Shown here one piece after another: positions 1 through 12,000 of a DNA stretch of 64,000 bases. Both the position numbers and the translations under genes were made by a program. The stretch lies in the NCBI GenBank assembly GCA_026874595.1, contig CM049308.1:91451624-91515623 (forward strand), given 5' to 3'. The notes beneath the pieces are model-generated. The model searched no databases. It was not told where the DNA came from and saw nothing but the letters and a program-made list of their open reading frames with translations. Every line of letters starts with the position of its first letter. Position 1 is the stretch's first letter. The stretch comes from Sipunculus nudus. Taxonomy: Eukaryota; Annelida; Sipuncula; Golfingiida; Sipunculidae.

Positions 1-667
1 TCCACATCACACTTTCTTGGTTAAAATATACTATATTTACAATAATGACTTATGATGAGCCACCTAGAAACTATATAAGAGATTAGTTGGGTTTTCTTCG
101 TCGACAAAAATAATCACTATTATATCAATAATTGTTGCACTGACACATAACAAGATGGGCCAGGTATAATCTCTGGAACATGGAAAATTCCTCCTCCGCA
201 TCATCCAGACCTGACCCACCAGAAGGAATCCCATTATCAGTTCTTTCCTCATCCGGGGTCACATGATGCGACAAGAAACTGGAGATGGACAGTGGGACCA
301 TCGTGCATCAGGAATGTGGTTGGTGTATGTACTTGTTGTTTACAACAAACTTCCTGATGGTACCAGAATGGTACAGCTCCTATGATGTACACCCTAAACC
401 CCAAGTTATTCTGATACATGACTACATGCTAACAGGTTTGATGAAATATCATTAACCCTGCAAATAAAATGGTTTTGAAACTAAATGCAAATGACAACTT
501 GTACAAATTTTTTCTTTCTTTTCTTGAACATTTTACCTTCACTGTTTTACTAATGTTTTCCAAGAATGTTCAAACACTTTAAATACACTTAACATTTTAT
601 TTTTCTCCAGATTGGAACCTGACATCTACTTAATAATCAAAGAAATAAATAATGAGGGAATACATAC
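1..667. other. intron 4 of SR gene 1; nothing else seen
   Basis: AT-rich sequence downstream of exon 4. The open frames are short and have no recognisable domain. No snoRNA boxes or repeat termini were found. Confidence 0.6.
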
Positions 668-737
668 CTGCCAACTGACTCTGGAGGACAAGTTCTCCAC
701 AATAAGCCTGTATTCGGTCCTTGTGGGAGGTCCATAC
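668..737 (-). CDS. SRSF4/5/6: SR gene 1, exon 4 (start of RRM2)
   Basis: The exon is 70 nt and encodes [19 protein letters not shown] then VSWQ, ending on a codon boundary at CAG|GTATGT. The acceptor is GCAAAG. It is the last exon of gene 1 inside the window; the following exon (DLKDYM...) must be left of position 1. Confidence 0.95.
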
Positions 738-3700
738 CTTTGCCAATAAACATCATAAAGGACAGCACATGAATCAAATCCGTAAACACCTGAATTACAT
801 ACATTAATAAACCCTGAAATACTTATACTGTACAAGAAAGAACAGGATGATTGTTTGTTATTACCACCAACAAGGGTGAAAATGAAATTATATTTCAAAA
901 GTCGGCCAATATTGAACACATAACATTTAACAGGACCACAACATTAAAATCTAGACCTACACATATTTCTCAAATGAATTTCACTATGCCTTTTTAACTA
1001 ATATAGAAGAACATTTTAACTGCTGATTTAAAGCATGCAACTGGAGACAAGTATGAATTCACCTTCTGTTTTGATCTAGGACTGAACATTTTAGAAACAT
1101 TAAACCAAAATGTATTTGATCCATCAATACCAAGAATCCATTGTGCATGCACGATGGAAAATAACTGATTGGCACATCTGCTTTTAATGATTCACAAATC
1201 TTAATGAAACTACATTCAACTGGACAACTTACTTATAGTTCCTTCATAGATACCAATTGTGGCATATAATGGGATCATATATTTTAAATAGTGGTATTCT
1301 GTCAGATCTTACTGATGAGACACCTGTAATTCATTAGTTGTTAACGAGAAATTATTGTGGATAATGTTCCAACTGGTCAGGATCAAAGGTGAGAATATGA
1401 TGTCAATTATTGTAAAACTTGAAAGCAGGATGCTAGAGTCCAAAGACTCGAACAGATCACAGAATATAAACAAATTATCACAATGTTCAAAGTTATAGAT
1501 ATCTAAAGTGTCGGTGAACAGCAAAAATTCATTTTTCATTATGCAACAATCAGATGATGACTGCACCAATGGATACATATCCAGGCTGTATGTCATTCCT
1601 AAATTTCTTAAACTGAGCTGTAAACCCATGTGTTTGGGCGTGTAAACTCATTACAGGGAGCTTCTGGAACTACAAGGCCTTTCCTCATTAAAAATAAAAG
1701 AAAGTGGCTGATATTTTGCAGGAATCCAAATGCCTTAATAAGTGCCATTGTGGTATTTTTTACATTAAAATACACATCAATTTTCACAGACATGAATTTT
1801 ATACTAGAGTGACTTTTCTACATACAAACTTGTATGTGCACATGGGTTAATGCTTCAGAAAACTATGACCTACTGTTTTACTTCCAGATATATCACCATT
1901 TATGATTTCTAAGTCCTTAGATTAACCTTACTCTCCATACTGAGAATTGGTGGTTGACCCCAGGATGCAGGATATCCATTGAAGTGATAGTGTTTACCTG
2001 TCCCGACCTCCAGACCTGCGTGCGGGGGCCGGAGGGCGACGCTCGTTCTCAGGTCTGCGATATTGTGGCAACTTCCTGGCGTGTTCAACACTGACCCTGT
2101 CAAAAACACAAGTGGCATGTACGCCAGGGTTAAGCCTCAACAACATTACTTCTAGAGTTTGCTTACTTCTCGAGCCAAGCTGGTCGACGACTATAGCCAT
2201 AATTGTCGGATCCCCTGTAACCCCCTCCTCCACCACCACCTCCTCCTCCTCCTCCTCCACCACCGCCTCCGCGACGACTTGTTCCGCGAGCATGCTCAAT
2301 TACCACCCTGTGGAAGAATGGAGTCAGTCTAAGTTACATCATAACAGTCGACAGGCTATCCATAGTAATAATAACATGGCATTAAGCTCACAACACCAAT
2401 GTCCTGCAGGGACAATTTGTCTTTAGATCTGGAGGGTTATCTTTCTTATCTCCAGGAAAATTTCCATCAGATCTTGCCACTTATGTTAAAATAATGCAAG
2501 CCCCCTCTTACAAGTAAAAGAAAAGTACCCATGCATTTCAAACAAACAAACACTAGCAACCAAAAACAATCTGATCACTTATCTAATGTTTTGATAAAGA
2601 TCCCTTGGTGAAATCCTGGCAGAAATTTTGATAGCTGGTTTTGGTTGGATTGGCAACTTAAAAGAGGATGTTGTTAATTTGACTTATGGATAGCCCTGAC
2701 TGCTAAATAAGCAAGACTGTCACCATTGTGAGTTTCTTTCACAGAGTACCCATCCACATCATCAAACCACTGCCAGACCTGGAAAGGTAAACAGCCAGGG
2801 ACACAGTGCCTACACAAGAAAAGTCCAGGCCATCCTGCCAGTAATCTCAGGCATCCTCCAGCCTCCTTAAGGACCCTTCATCACACCTGTACAGGTAGTT
2901 TAATTAACAAATTATCAGTCCACACTTTAAGCTATATCTGTAATCAGCTCTATAATGCAGGACTAAGTTGCCATACCAACTCTACATTTTATTCAAATAA
3001 TATTTTTAAGGGATATGAACAGTCGGTTTAACAACATACAGTGGAACCTCTCCTTATAAAGCTGTGTTCCCATGTGAGTGTATATGCATGAAAAAAAGAA
3101 GTTTCCACATGTGTGTATATGCGTGAATGGCAGAAGTATATATTTGTTCAGTCGATCCAGCTGGCTTTCCCCATAAAGATGGTGAACTGACGCCATTTTT
3201 CTTGGAATCCCCACGTTCACGCAGACTGCATGTGTGAAAATCACTACTGTGTGGCCATTTTCACGCATATTCACCGACAGACATGTGTAAAAAAAAATTG
3301 TATGAAGGATATGTCACACATATACACACACATGGAATCACAGCTTAAGTCTATCCATGGAGTTTTAATCATGCAACAGGCGAGCAGTCATGATAAGACT
3401 GACATTCAACTGACCAATAGGACAAGGATTTGGTTTTAATGGAAACTGAGAATTGTCTCTGCAATAGCAAATAATTTCTTTCTTGCATTAAAACCCTTTA
3501 TCATGGTTAAAAACCAAAGCATGGACCATGTTCCGGACTGAGAGATTCCACTGTACATTTACTTCGCTTAAAATATATATTCCTGGTAAGTACAACCTTA
3601 AACAAATGAAAACATGACTAACACACACCACACAAGATCACAAATCAAATATGAACATAAGGTTACATAACATGAATTCAATGAAACTGTATAAATATTA

Positions 3701-4986
3701 AGATGAACATAAATTTAATAGAGCAGTAACAAAGAGTTGATTTTATCTATACAAATTAACAACTGCAATGCATGGTGAACAAAATAATGCAAGACAATCA
3801 GCCCTGCTGGATAACATTTGTCAAACGAATGCCTAGTTCACTACTTCCTTAAAAGTAACAAACTCCACCAGGGTCATCTGGAACCAACTGCAAAGTTTAA
3901 TAAATTGCTTTAATTATAGTAAAAAAAATTTAACATCCACATCCACAGACCAAAAAACCTTAGATCTAAACATACCTGTTAATCTAAGCACATATTATAC
4001 ACTGCTTGGTTCACACAACTCCGGTCTAACCAAACAGCATAAAATTATTCAAATGTACCAGCTCATACGAAGTGCTCAGTCTTTTTTAGCGTGTTACATG
4101 TGATAGTTTTACTTGTTATTACCCCCCCCCCCCCCCCCCGGCCAGACATCTTAACTTGTCATACACTTGGACCAAGCGAAAAGGACGCAAATCGAAAAGA
4201 AGGCTTTATCAGATGAAATAGCAATTGAAACTTTTCTCTACAACATAATTCTCAGTTTTCTCCGACCCCAGTGGCAATAGATGAAGCTATTCCCTTCTCA
4301 TAAATATTTATCAAGGCATCTAGAATCTGAGCTCACCTCTCTCCACACAAGTCTTTACCATTCAGTTCATAGACTGCATCATCAGCATCACGGTAGTCTT
4401 CAAACTCCTGGGGGAGATAAAGAGATTATTTGAAATAAAATGAAACCCATCCGCATTGTTCAAGCCCCAGATAGAAGCAATAGTTAACTCATGAACAACT
4501 GAACTTACAGGATCTGCTGATTTCACAAATTATGATTTTTTAGAATAAAAACAATTATAAATAACAATATAATATCACAAAATACATGATTTTACTCAAA
4601 ATATTTTGACCATTAATATATATAAATAACATATTCTTCATAAATCAACTTTTACTTCACAAAGCATGAAAAACATTCCAAAGTATCTGAATTTCAAGAA
4701 AGGTGCTCAGGATAATATTTTCTTCACTTTTTTATCAGTCCCGAAAGATGGAACATCATTGCACCTGTATCAAAGAAAAGATCTCAGCAAATTCTATGCA
4801 CCCCCCTGTACATTTTGTAAGAAACCATATGAAGTTATCAACATTACACTTACAACAAAGCCATATCCATTCTTCAAAAGGATCTCTCGGAGTCTTCCAT
4901 AGCCCTTAAAGAAGCGCTCAACATCTCTTTCCCTCACAGAATAAGGCAGACGGCCTATGAACACACGAGTCCCCATCTTTTTCCTT
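668..4986 (-). CDS. SRSF4/5/6: SR splicing factor, SRSF4/5/6 family, gene 1 (partial; continues past left edge)
   Basis: The assembled exons encode RRM1 followed by a linker and the start of RRM2 of an SR-family pre-mRNA splicing factor, a nuclear protein that binds exonic enhancers. Seen: RNP2 (VFIGRL), RNP1 (KNGYGFVEF), [18 protein letters not shown], the alternative VEHAR exons, then [19 protein letters not shown] ending SWQ, the first half of the SR pseudo-RRM signature SWQDLKD. Coding exons are 4854-4976, 4337-4407, 2167-2307 (3a), 1998-2096 (3b) and 668-737, and all splice phases agree. A 3' splice site ten bases before the ATG (after 4987) implies a separate 5'UTR exon to the right. 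The rest of RRM2 and the RS domain lie beyond position 1. Exons and phases match gene 2 at 28-34 kb, so the two are tandem duplicates. Family membership is firm; which vertebrate paralogue is closest is not resolved ([13 protein letters not shown] is nearest SRSF4). Confidence 0.95.
738..1997. other. intron 3 of SR gene 1; nothing else seen
   Basis: Lies between exon 4 and exon 3b. No conserved motif, repeat terminus or convincing coding frame was seen. Confidence 0.55.
1998..2096 (-). CDS. SRSF4/5/6: SR gene 1, alternative exon 3b
   Basis: The exon is 99 nt with acceptor GACAG|G and donor AG|GTAAACAC. It encodes [21 protein letters not shown] ending in RRSGGRD and completes RRM1 in the same way as exon 3a. 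The gap to exon 3a is 70 nt. The Gly usual after VEHAR is replaced by Lys. Confidence 0.88.
2167..2307 (-). CDS. SRSF4/5/6: SR gene 1, alternative exon 3a (poly-Gly)
   Basis: The exon is 141 nt with acceptor CACAG|G and donor AA|GTAAGC. It encodes [12 protein letters not shown], a run of 17 consecutive Gly, then [17 protein letters not shown]. It completes the last strand of RRM1 and supplies the inter-RRM linker. It joins exon 2 and exon 4 in frame (Arg and Lys split codons). The tail [13 protein letters not shown] matches [13 protein letters not shown] of gene 2 exon 3a. Confidence 0.88.
3039..3553. mobile_element. 515-bp TIR element with TA target duplication (MITE) in SR gene 1 intron 2
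   Basis: The termini are inverted repeats: CAGTGGAACCTCTC at the left and, reversed, CAGTGGAATCTCTC at the right (13/14), each flanked by TA (3037-3038 and 3554-3555). TA duplication and size suggest a non-autonomous Tc1/mariner-type element. Reading frames in it are short and unconvincing. Confidence 0.7.
4122..4139. repeat. poly-C tract (18)
   Basis: Uninterrupted C run in SR gene 1 intron 2, on the template side, so the pre-mRNA carries G18. It is one of about fifteen such tracts in the window. Confidence 0.95.
4337..4407 (-). CDS. SRSF4/5/6: SR gene 1, exon 2 (RRM1)
   Basis: The exon is 71 nt and encodes [23 protein letters not shown] plus two bases of Arg. The acceptor is CCCCCAG and the donor AG|GTGAGC. 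The length and phase equal gene 2 exon 2. Confidence 0.95.
4701..4766 (-). ncRNA. C/D-box snoRNA in intron 1 of SR gene 1
   Basis: Seen on the sense strand of the intron: terminal stem AGGTGC/GCACCT, C box ATGATGT (4753-4759), D' box CTGA (4735-4738), C' box GTGAAGA (4721-4727) and D box CTGA (4707-4710). The sequence before D' is CATCTTTCGGG (4740-4750), complementary to CCCGAAAGATG, which I recall as an invariant segment of eukaryotic 28S rRNA (GACCCGAAAGATGG). By the D'+5 rule the guided nucleotide would be the G of CCCGAAAG, equivalent, from memory, to yeast 25S Gm805 (snR39b). Two relatives lie in or upstream of gene 2. The intronic position fits processing from the spliced intron. Expression is unverified. 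Confidence 0.85.
4854..4986 (-). CDS. SRSF4/5/6: SR gene 1, exon with start codon (RRM1 N-terminal half)
   Basis: The ATG is at 4976-4974, followed by 41 codons ([19 protein letters not shown]... to NGYGFV). The 5' splice site is GTAAGTGT at 4853-4846. TTTCAG just upstream of the exon (4992-4987) leaves 10 nt of 5'UTR in it. The paralogous exon at 33685-33807 has the same 123-nt coding length. Confidence 0.96.
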
Positions 4987-7900
4987 CTGAAATCATATAA
5001 TGTTTGTGTGTATATAAAGTATAATAATACTGGTCTTAATTATATACTAATTACAGTTTAGCCCGCTTATTATCACGTCGGTGGTGCATGTTTAAATTAT
5101 GATAATAACCGGGATGTGATATTATGTGAGCTTCAACATCGATCTCCTTTTGAGTCAAAGAAAAAGCGATACGTCTCAAATGATATTAAAAATTGTCAAT
5201 AAAAAAGGAAACAAACGTTTATAAATACTTTTTATAGCACAATGGCATATAAAATTATTTTATGCGCACCTGACAATTTATCTCCTGGAAGTTTAGTGCC
5301 GCATGAACTGACCAAAATCTGACTTGCCAACAGAAAGAGATGTAGCGTCTGGTTCAAGAAGTAAAATGTGTGGAGATATGCGGCACAGTTATAACATCAT
5401 ACGTAGGCAAACTATTTTACTAGATAATTCTTTCCTGATTATTGCGCCTTATTTTCTGTATGTCTAATTTATATCGTCTTTATGATAGGACTGTTCAGGG
5501 AGCGGGCATCGTCAAGCTATTGTCGACATTCTGAAGTTTCGGGGCGATTAAGGTTTTCGACCAGGTATCTCCCCCACTGCTCACAAAACCTCCAGCTTTT
5601 CCCTATCACTTATAGGAGATTTCCAGTCGAAAACAACATTAATTTGTGCTTCATATCATTTCTGCAAATAACAGAGGTATAAACCACGGCCTTTCAGAGG
5701 CCAGGAGTTCATCATGTGTGACTTGTGATTGCAAACATTGCCTTTATCAACGTACGAAGAAACACAATTATCTATATTACTGTGGTAACTTTAATTCTTC
5801 AGACATTAATTTGCTAAGTGACGGGGAGTGACCAGCATGCATCACTATACACTTGTCTGCCGCACACAGATGGGAGACATGATCGTTTGATATGCCTGAC
5901 CGCTTACAGGCTCCTGCCCTTGTTGATGGCTATGTTGGCGTTTGATGTGATATTAACACATTATGTGATATATAACTGCCAAGTTTGCACAGCATGTTAA
6001 TAAACGGGATTATGACAATATTCCATGATATTAAACTGACAGATTTACCATTGTATATATAGGAAATGGTCGGGAATTTCAGATTTTTGTGACAATAAAC
6101 AGGATTTCCTATTAACCGATATGACACCAAGTGGGCTTGACTATATTTTGCCAAATTATTGGTAATAGTACTAGAAAACAACTTATAATGGGGGAAGGGG
6201 GATAGGAAATATCCCTTATGGTTATACATGTAATATTGTGCAAGTCCAATGTGTAAGAGGTTCTATATTACACATACTAAACCTGATATTTACACATTAA
6301 TGAACAATTTATAATAACAAAACACAAATCCTTCCTTCATTAATGATATATAGAAACCTGCTTTTTTAGTCTTATTATTTTCAATAAAATCAAGATTCTA
6401 TTATGTTCTATACTATCTACATATTCTCTTTAATATCATATCTACATGGCTGTAACAATGCATCGAACTGATGCAATAAATAAAAGCCAGTCATTGATTA
6501 ATTTCAATTATTGCATTTTTTTTTTCATTTTTATAACTATTTCGTCTCTAGCCCTTACCTAGGAACAGTTAATCAGCACACAGGATGAAGTAGCACTGTT
6601 ACGTTACAAAAAAAAATCTATTATATCCTCCATTAGATGTTAGCACAATAATGGATTTAAATATTTGGTCTGCATAAATTCTCAGGTAAATAATTATCTT
6701 AATCTCATAGCCTCATACAGGATGAAAATTTTAGGAGATATACATCTTTGACAATATTTGAAGGTATACAATTGAACAGAAAAGGCATTAATAATCAATC
6801 AAATTGAATCAAAGTCCCCTTAGCAATCCATAGGCCTAATTTCTACACACCCTGAAGAACTAAATTCTTCCGTAACGGGAATAAAGTGTGTTCAATAAAA
6901 TGTTTAAACATCTTGTTGTAATACAGTACTGCAATCATCATTGATATTTGTTAATGATATACATCATGTTTATCTGCAACTGAGTAATGTTCAAAGAAAT
7001 CGCAAAACAGTACACCATCTTTATTTAATCAACAGGGACTTGCTGTCTGCTAACATGCATTTCCTAAGGTTTCAAACGTTTGAAAATTAAAAAAAAAGTG
7101 TGTTACATTATTGGCCTCTTTGCCTCAGAGAAACTATGGCATGCATGCAGTCTCACTGGGCTTTCCAGATGGAGGGTTTAACCTGGTTACTTCAATGATA
7201 AGGTAACACAAGACCCCACTGGAATTCTCATGACCAATGAATTTTTCATATCATTGGACAGTTATTGTGCCTCTTATGCTATGTAAATGGCCCGAGATGG
7301 TGATTTAAGAAATACTTAAATTCTAAATTGAACTCAACTGATAACTACCACACTGCACCACAGCAAAATTTATTGCCATAGAGATATCAAACCTTTCTGA
7401 TATGTTCTTAACACCAGAGCTTGGCACTTACTTTAACGTTATGTGCTGAACTGTTGAACCTTGTTGATATGAAGATGGTTGGTGCAGATATTTACCAAAA
7501 TTTCATTGTTTGCAATATAAAATTGCTCTATCTGAATCTCAACAACATTCCAAGTAAGACTGGACTTTTCATTCCATTTTTTAACATTGAAACAGGAAAA
7601 CCTGGGCTCAAAACATAACAAAGGCTAAAAATTATCCACATGAGAAGAAATTATAAAACATGTTTATTTTACATGGACTGTACAAACAGTTATTCCATAA
7701 AATAACTATTCAAGGCACTCAATGGCCCAGGTGGTGGGCTTGTGTTCAGCACTTGAGGAATATTTAGACCAGTTGCATCCAACCAGAGCAGACACTAAAC
7801 TATGCTGGCTGGGCATCATCCATTGGAATTACTTCTGTTGTTAACACCCCAAAAGGATCGACAAATCTAATTAATTCAGACTGAAAGGTGCAAAATCTTT

Positions 7901-8639
7901 CCAAACGGAGGCAGATAAACTAAGCAGCATTATCATGTGCGTTTCTGATTAATTTAGGTATAATATGTACTGAACAGTATCCAACAGCACTGTCTGCTAG
8001 GCAGAGAGACAAAGCATCTCTCGGTTTATCATAGACACTATAGAGGGATCATGACTGACTTGTCTAATAAGAATTTGAAGATCCATAATATATATATACA
8101 CCTGGAGAAAAAACAAGGTCCAGTACACTTGAGAAGGGGACACTATGGCTAAAAGATTCTTTGAATTCTTGCCTCTGCAGTGAAATTTATCAAAACAATG
8201 AATATTAAAAGACAAGCATTATTCAAAGAAGATACATCTGAGTGCAAGGGATGCTCAAACAAAAGAACTGGGATGGCCGAAATTTATTTACACTTATGAC
8301 ACTATCTGGTCAATAAAATTCACATGCATATGGTCCCCATGCTTCAGTTGAAATTTTCCTTGAAAGGTGAATGCACAATTAATTCTAACACGTAATATCA
8401 ATATAAACCTTGCAGTGCAGTAACGAGTTACTTTGTACCAAGAAATCTTGCAAAATGGTGAAATGTGAGAACCCGCGTGGCCGTGGGCAAGCCTATTTTA
8501 CCGGAAAAAATTGCTTCAGACGGAGGAAAATTTACTATGAAAAACCCTGGTCATAAATCTATATCATATAGACACTACTTATGGTAACAGAGACCATAAG
8601 CGTGCACGATTTATCATAAGCGGGTGGTTTGAAATAACT
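4987..8639. other. upstream / 5'UTR-intron region of SR gene 1
   Basis: AT-rich stretch to the right of the ATG exon, probably a 5'UTR intron. No protein-coding signal, no further snoRNA and no intact transposon terminus was seen. Confidence 0.45.
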
Positions 8640-9175
8640 GGCGTGATTCGATCGCTTGTGAAGACGCCATGTTGCGAGTTCATGGAGGGGCGGTGGACGC
8701 TTCACTTCAGCAAGTCGCGTAACTGGGTCAACTCGTGTTGTCCGTTCTTTCACCGTTTTTCACAACAAAAATAAGTTGTAGTTCTTTAAACATTTATTTA
8801 AACTTAAAACAAATAGGACATATTACTTCATGCCGTTTCCTGAAGAGCGTATTCTGCATTCAATATATGTTCTCAATTTTGTCCTACTGCATCGGCGCAG
8901 CCATTTTGAAATCAATTCGCACGATCATAAATGATACAACGGATAAAAAATACCACAAAATATCGCCCTTTCACCAAGCAACAAGTCGTCAGTACACATT
9001 CAGGCTCGCTGTCAAAAATGAAGCAATTAAACCCTTGTCACTTCACGTATTTTTACAAAATCTACGCAAAGTACCCTCTCACCTGTGCAGTCCCTGCCTC
9101 GTGTGGCAAGTGCATACGTGCAACGCTTACTTCGTGAACTTCCGCTGAGGCGCCGGAATACATCGGAAATTTGGA
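8640..9175 (-). promoter_or_regulatory. candidate promoter / first exon of SR gene 1
   Basis: This is the only CpG-richer stretch upstream of SR gene 1. Minus-strand signals are AACATGGCGTC near 8670 and AAAATGGCTGC near 8900 (both YY1-like), AGCGGAAGT near 9140 (ETS-like), and a good 5' splice site ACAG|GTGAGAGG with a possible exon end at 9083. Such motifs are common around animal housekeeping start sites. The assignment is by position and composition only. An overlapping 137-codon plus-strand frame (8735-9148) looks non-coding. Confidence 0.35.
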
Positions 9176-9615
9176 CTCAAAGGAAATCAAGTTACGCATT
9201 TCAGAGTAAATCCATTAATCATTAAATTAAATGTTATACAGTAAAATATATTTATAATGAACAGTTAATGAAAATGGAAAATCTCGGCGCAGAATTAATT
9301 TTTACTGGTTCTCATTTCATTTATTTCTGCAAGCAAAATATGAAGGTTGAGAACCAGACTAGTGTATTTCATTTTAGATTGGTGCCATTCTTTAGAATTT
9401 CAACAAGACACGTGGGCCATAAAGGATACAGTGCCAATCTGTTTTCAATCCACCGTGTGGAAATCAGCCAGACGTGTACATAAACACAGGGGAATTCGGA
9501 AAATCATGGAAAACCACCGAATATCAACCAAAAAACACTGAAAATCAACTCAGCTCTTTAATTGGCATTCCTGAAATTTTTAATTGTTTCAGCAGGTAAA
9601 TAACAGAAAATGATA

Positions 9616-9617
<2 letters not shown>

Positions 9618-9702
<85 letters not shown>
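9618..9702. repeat. (AT)n microsatellite
   Basis: About 85 bp of alternating AT; it creates artefactual Tyr-Ile open frames. Confidence 0.98.
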
Positions 9703-9704
<2 letters not shown>

Positions 9705-11394
9705 GATTTGGCCAACAGGTGCCGATACCTTTCCCTCAACCAAAGCCCAATAGTAACGGGGCACGTACTGAATAGCGTCGGGTTCTCCCGTCAATATAAA
9801 AATAATACTATTGAATTATAATTTTTTATAATGCATAAAATGTATTCCTATCTTTTAAAATATTTTATAATTAGTCATAAATATGTCATATATTCAAATT
9901 ATGAAAGGAATATATATGTGATTTATTTCATTTTTAGCGAACCGGTGAGCTTATGCGATGCTCTGACGTCGTCCGTCGTCTATACGTTAACCCATACTGT
10001 CTTAAAAACGGCAGGAGCTAGCATCGCCAAACTTCATGCAAAAAATTAGTCATCTAAAACACTCTATCGGATTTGCTCATTTTTGGCTAACTGCATTTTC
10101 TTATATTTTAAAGTGGAAAAGCTAAAAAAATCTTCCTCTCCGAAACTGTTCAGCCAAATTGTCAAATATTTCACAAAAAAACATTCCTGGAAGAATCTCT
10201 CTCAAGTTTGTTCGAATAGTTTAAATTCGGTGATTTTTGGCCGAGTTACAGGAAGTTGAACTTAGTCATCTGTCCAAAAAAGCATACTAAACTTACAGTC
10301 TCAGAAACGGCGCTTGAGCTATCATTACCAAATTTTATGCCAATGTTGGTCTTTTGAGTCATATCTGAAATTTATGTATTGGTGGCGCAACCTGCATCAA
10401 CTTTTTTTGTACGGGGGTCATCGGTTATCATTAACACATAAATTCTCAGGAACAGTAAGAGCTAGCATCCAAAAATTTAATGCAGAATCAGTCACATGTC
10501 AATTGTTATGGAATTGAGCTTTCTGTGGTGCCATCTGCATCAACTTAAACTTTACGGGGAAAAGCTATAATACCTTTGAAAATCTTCTTCTCCGAATTTG
10601 TTCAACCCAATTGTTCAATATTTCACAGAAATGATTCCAGGGATAAGCGCTCTCAAGTTTGTTTGATTGGTCCCAGTTTGGCTAATTTTGGCCGAGTTAC
10701 AGGAATTCGATATTAGTCATTTGGCCAAAATAACATAAGAATCTCAGAAACGACAGGAGTTAGCATCACTTAGTTTTGTGCGAATGTTTCAACATAGCCA
10801 TTAGTAAGTCTTTATCAAATGTTGGGGTTGCAATAGTCTTCTTCTACAAAAATGTTGTTTCAATTATAACTTCTGTAACATTGCACGAAAATGATTCTTA
10901 GGTGGCCTTTGTTCAAGTTTACTTGAATGTTTTTTGGCAGAAGTATTGGACCTTTATCAAGGAAAGCACTGCATCTGTTATTATTCTAAACATTTTTATT
11001 CAAAAGTCAGCTTGAAAAAAAAAATTTTAGCCAAAGTCTTTCAGTATGTGTAAACAGATTTACCAACAGGCCAAGACTGTGTATGTATCTATAAATAGCT
11101 TGGCAGACTGCCAACTGTTTCAGATTTGGCAACAGGCCAAAGGTCAGTCTTGGTCTATTTATAGACTGCCAGCTGTATCAGATTATGCAACAGGTCAAGT
11201 GTTCCTTCAGTGCAGCCAGATATAGGCCAAGAGTTCACTCAGTGCAGCCAGGTACAGGTCAAGAGTTTAAAGAGTGCACACTTATTTTGCCACCTCATGG
11301 TTGCCATGCCCCTCAAGGCTGCATGTAGACACCTCATGAATGCCTGTAGCTCTGGAAACTGTCAGGGCTCTAAAGTTCAGTTTAGTTTCTCCTT

Positions 11395-12000
11395 GCTGGG
11401 CTCAAGGTATTTTTCTGAAATTTGGCATGTTCATCCATCTTGGAAAGTTTTCTCATAAACCAGACAGGTGGCGCTATCTGCAATCGTTTTCGCGTGGCGT
11501 CCATCCGTACATGTGCTTTGGTTAAAATTGCTCATATCTCAGGAGTGGGTCAAGGTATTGGTTTGAAATTTGGCATGTTCATCCATATTGGAAAGTTAAT
11601 TTTCTCGTAAACCAGACAGGTGGCACCACTCTCCTTTCCGTTTTCGTAGAATAAATTAACGCCCATTTCTCAGGAGTGATTTGCATTATTGGCCAGAAAT
11701 TGTGCATAACCATGGATCTTTGGCTCTTCCATCTTGTACTCAAGACTGGTGGCACCATCTGCAATCGTTTTCACGTGGCGTCCATCCATACATGTGCTTT
11801 GGGTGAAAATTGCTTCTATCTCAGGAGTGGGTCAAGGTATTGGTCTGAAATTTGGCACGTCAGTTCATCTTAGAGAGTTTTCTTGTAGACCAGACAGGTG
11901 ACGGCAGGTGTTTTCGTAGAATAAATTAATGCCCTTTTCTCAGAGTTTTAGTTGACTTTTTTTCAGCTGTTGTGTGACATACCATTCAATCCATCCGTCA
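11395..12000. repeat. degenerate tandem repeats, about 145 bp
   Basis: The phrase TCAAGGTATT..TGAAATTTGGCATGTTCATCC recurs near 11400, 11549, 11684 (weak) and 11832, together with CAGACAGGTGGC. The units are diverged and lie in the left arm of the large inverted repeat. Confidence 0.65.

Larger units (their letters stand above)
2308..4336. other. intron 2 of SR gene 1
   Basis: Holds the 515-bp TIR element and the poly-C tract listed separately. SRSF4/5/6-family genes often carry a poison exon in this intron. I could not define one here with confidence. Confidence 0.5.

Noticed and set aside
3842-3900. Possible poison exon in SR gene 1 intron 2 (minus strand, TTTGCAG followed by GGTGGAGTTTG)
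   Set aside because: No convincing donor could be paired with the acceptor and no similar segment is evident in gene 2.
8735-9148. 137-codon plus-strand frame
   Set aside because: No domain, atypical composition, and it overlaps the candidate promoter of SR gene 1 on the other strand.
9545-9794. Frames with long Tyr-Ile runs
   Set aside because: Produced by the (AT)n microsatellite; same for the frames at 13380-13565 and 37344-37553.
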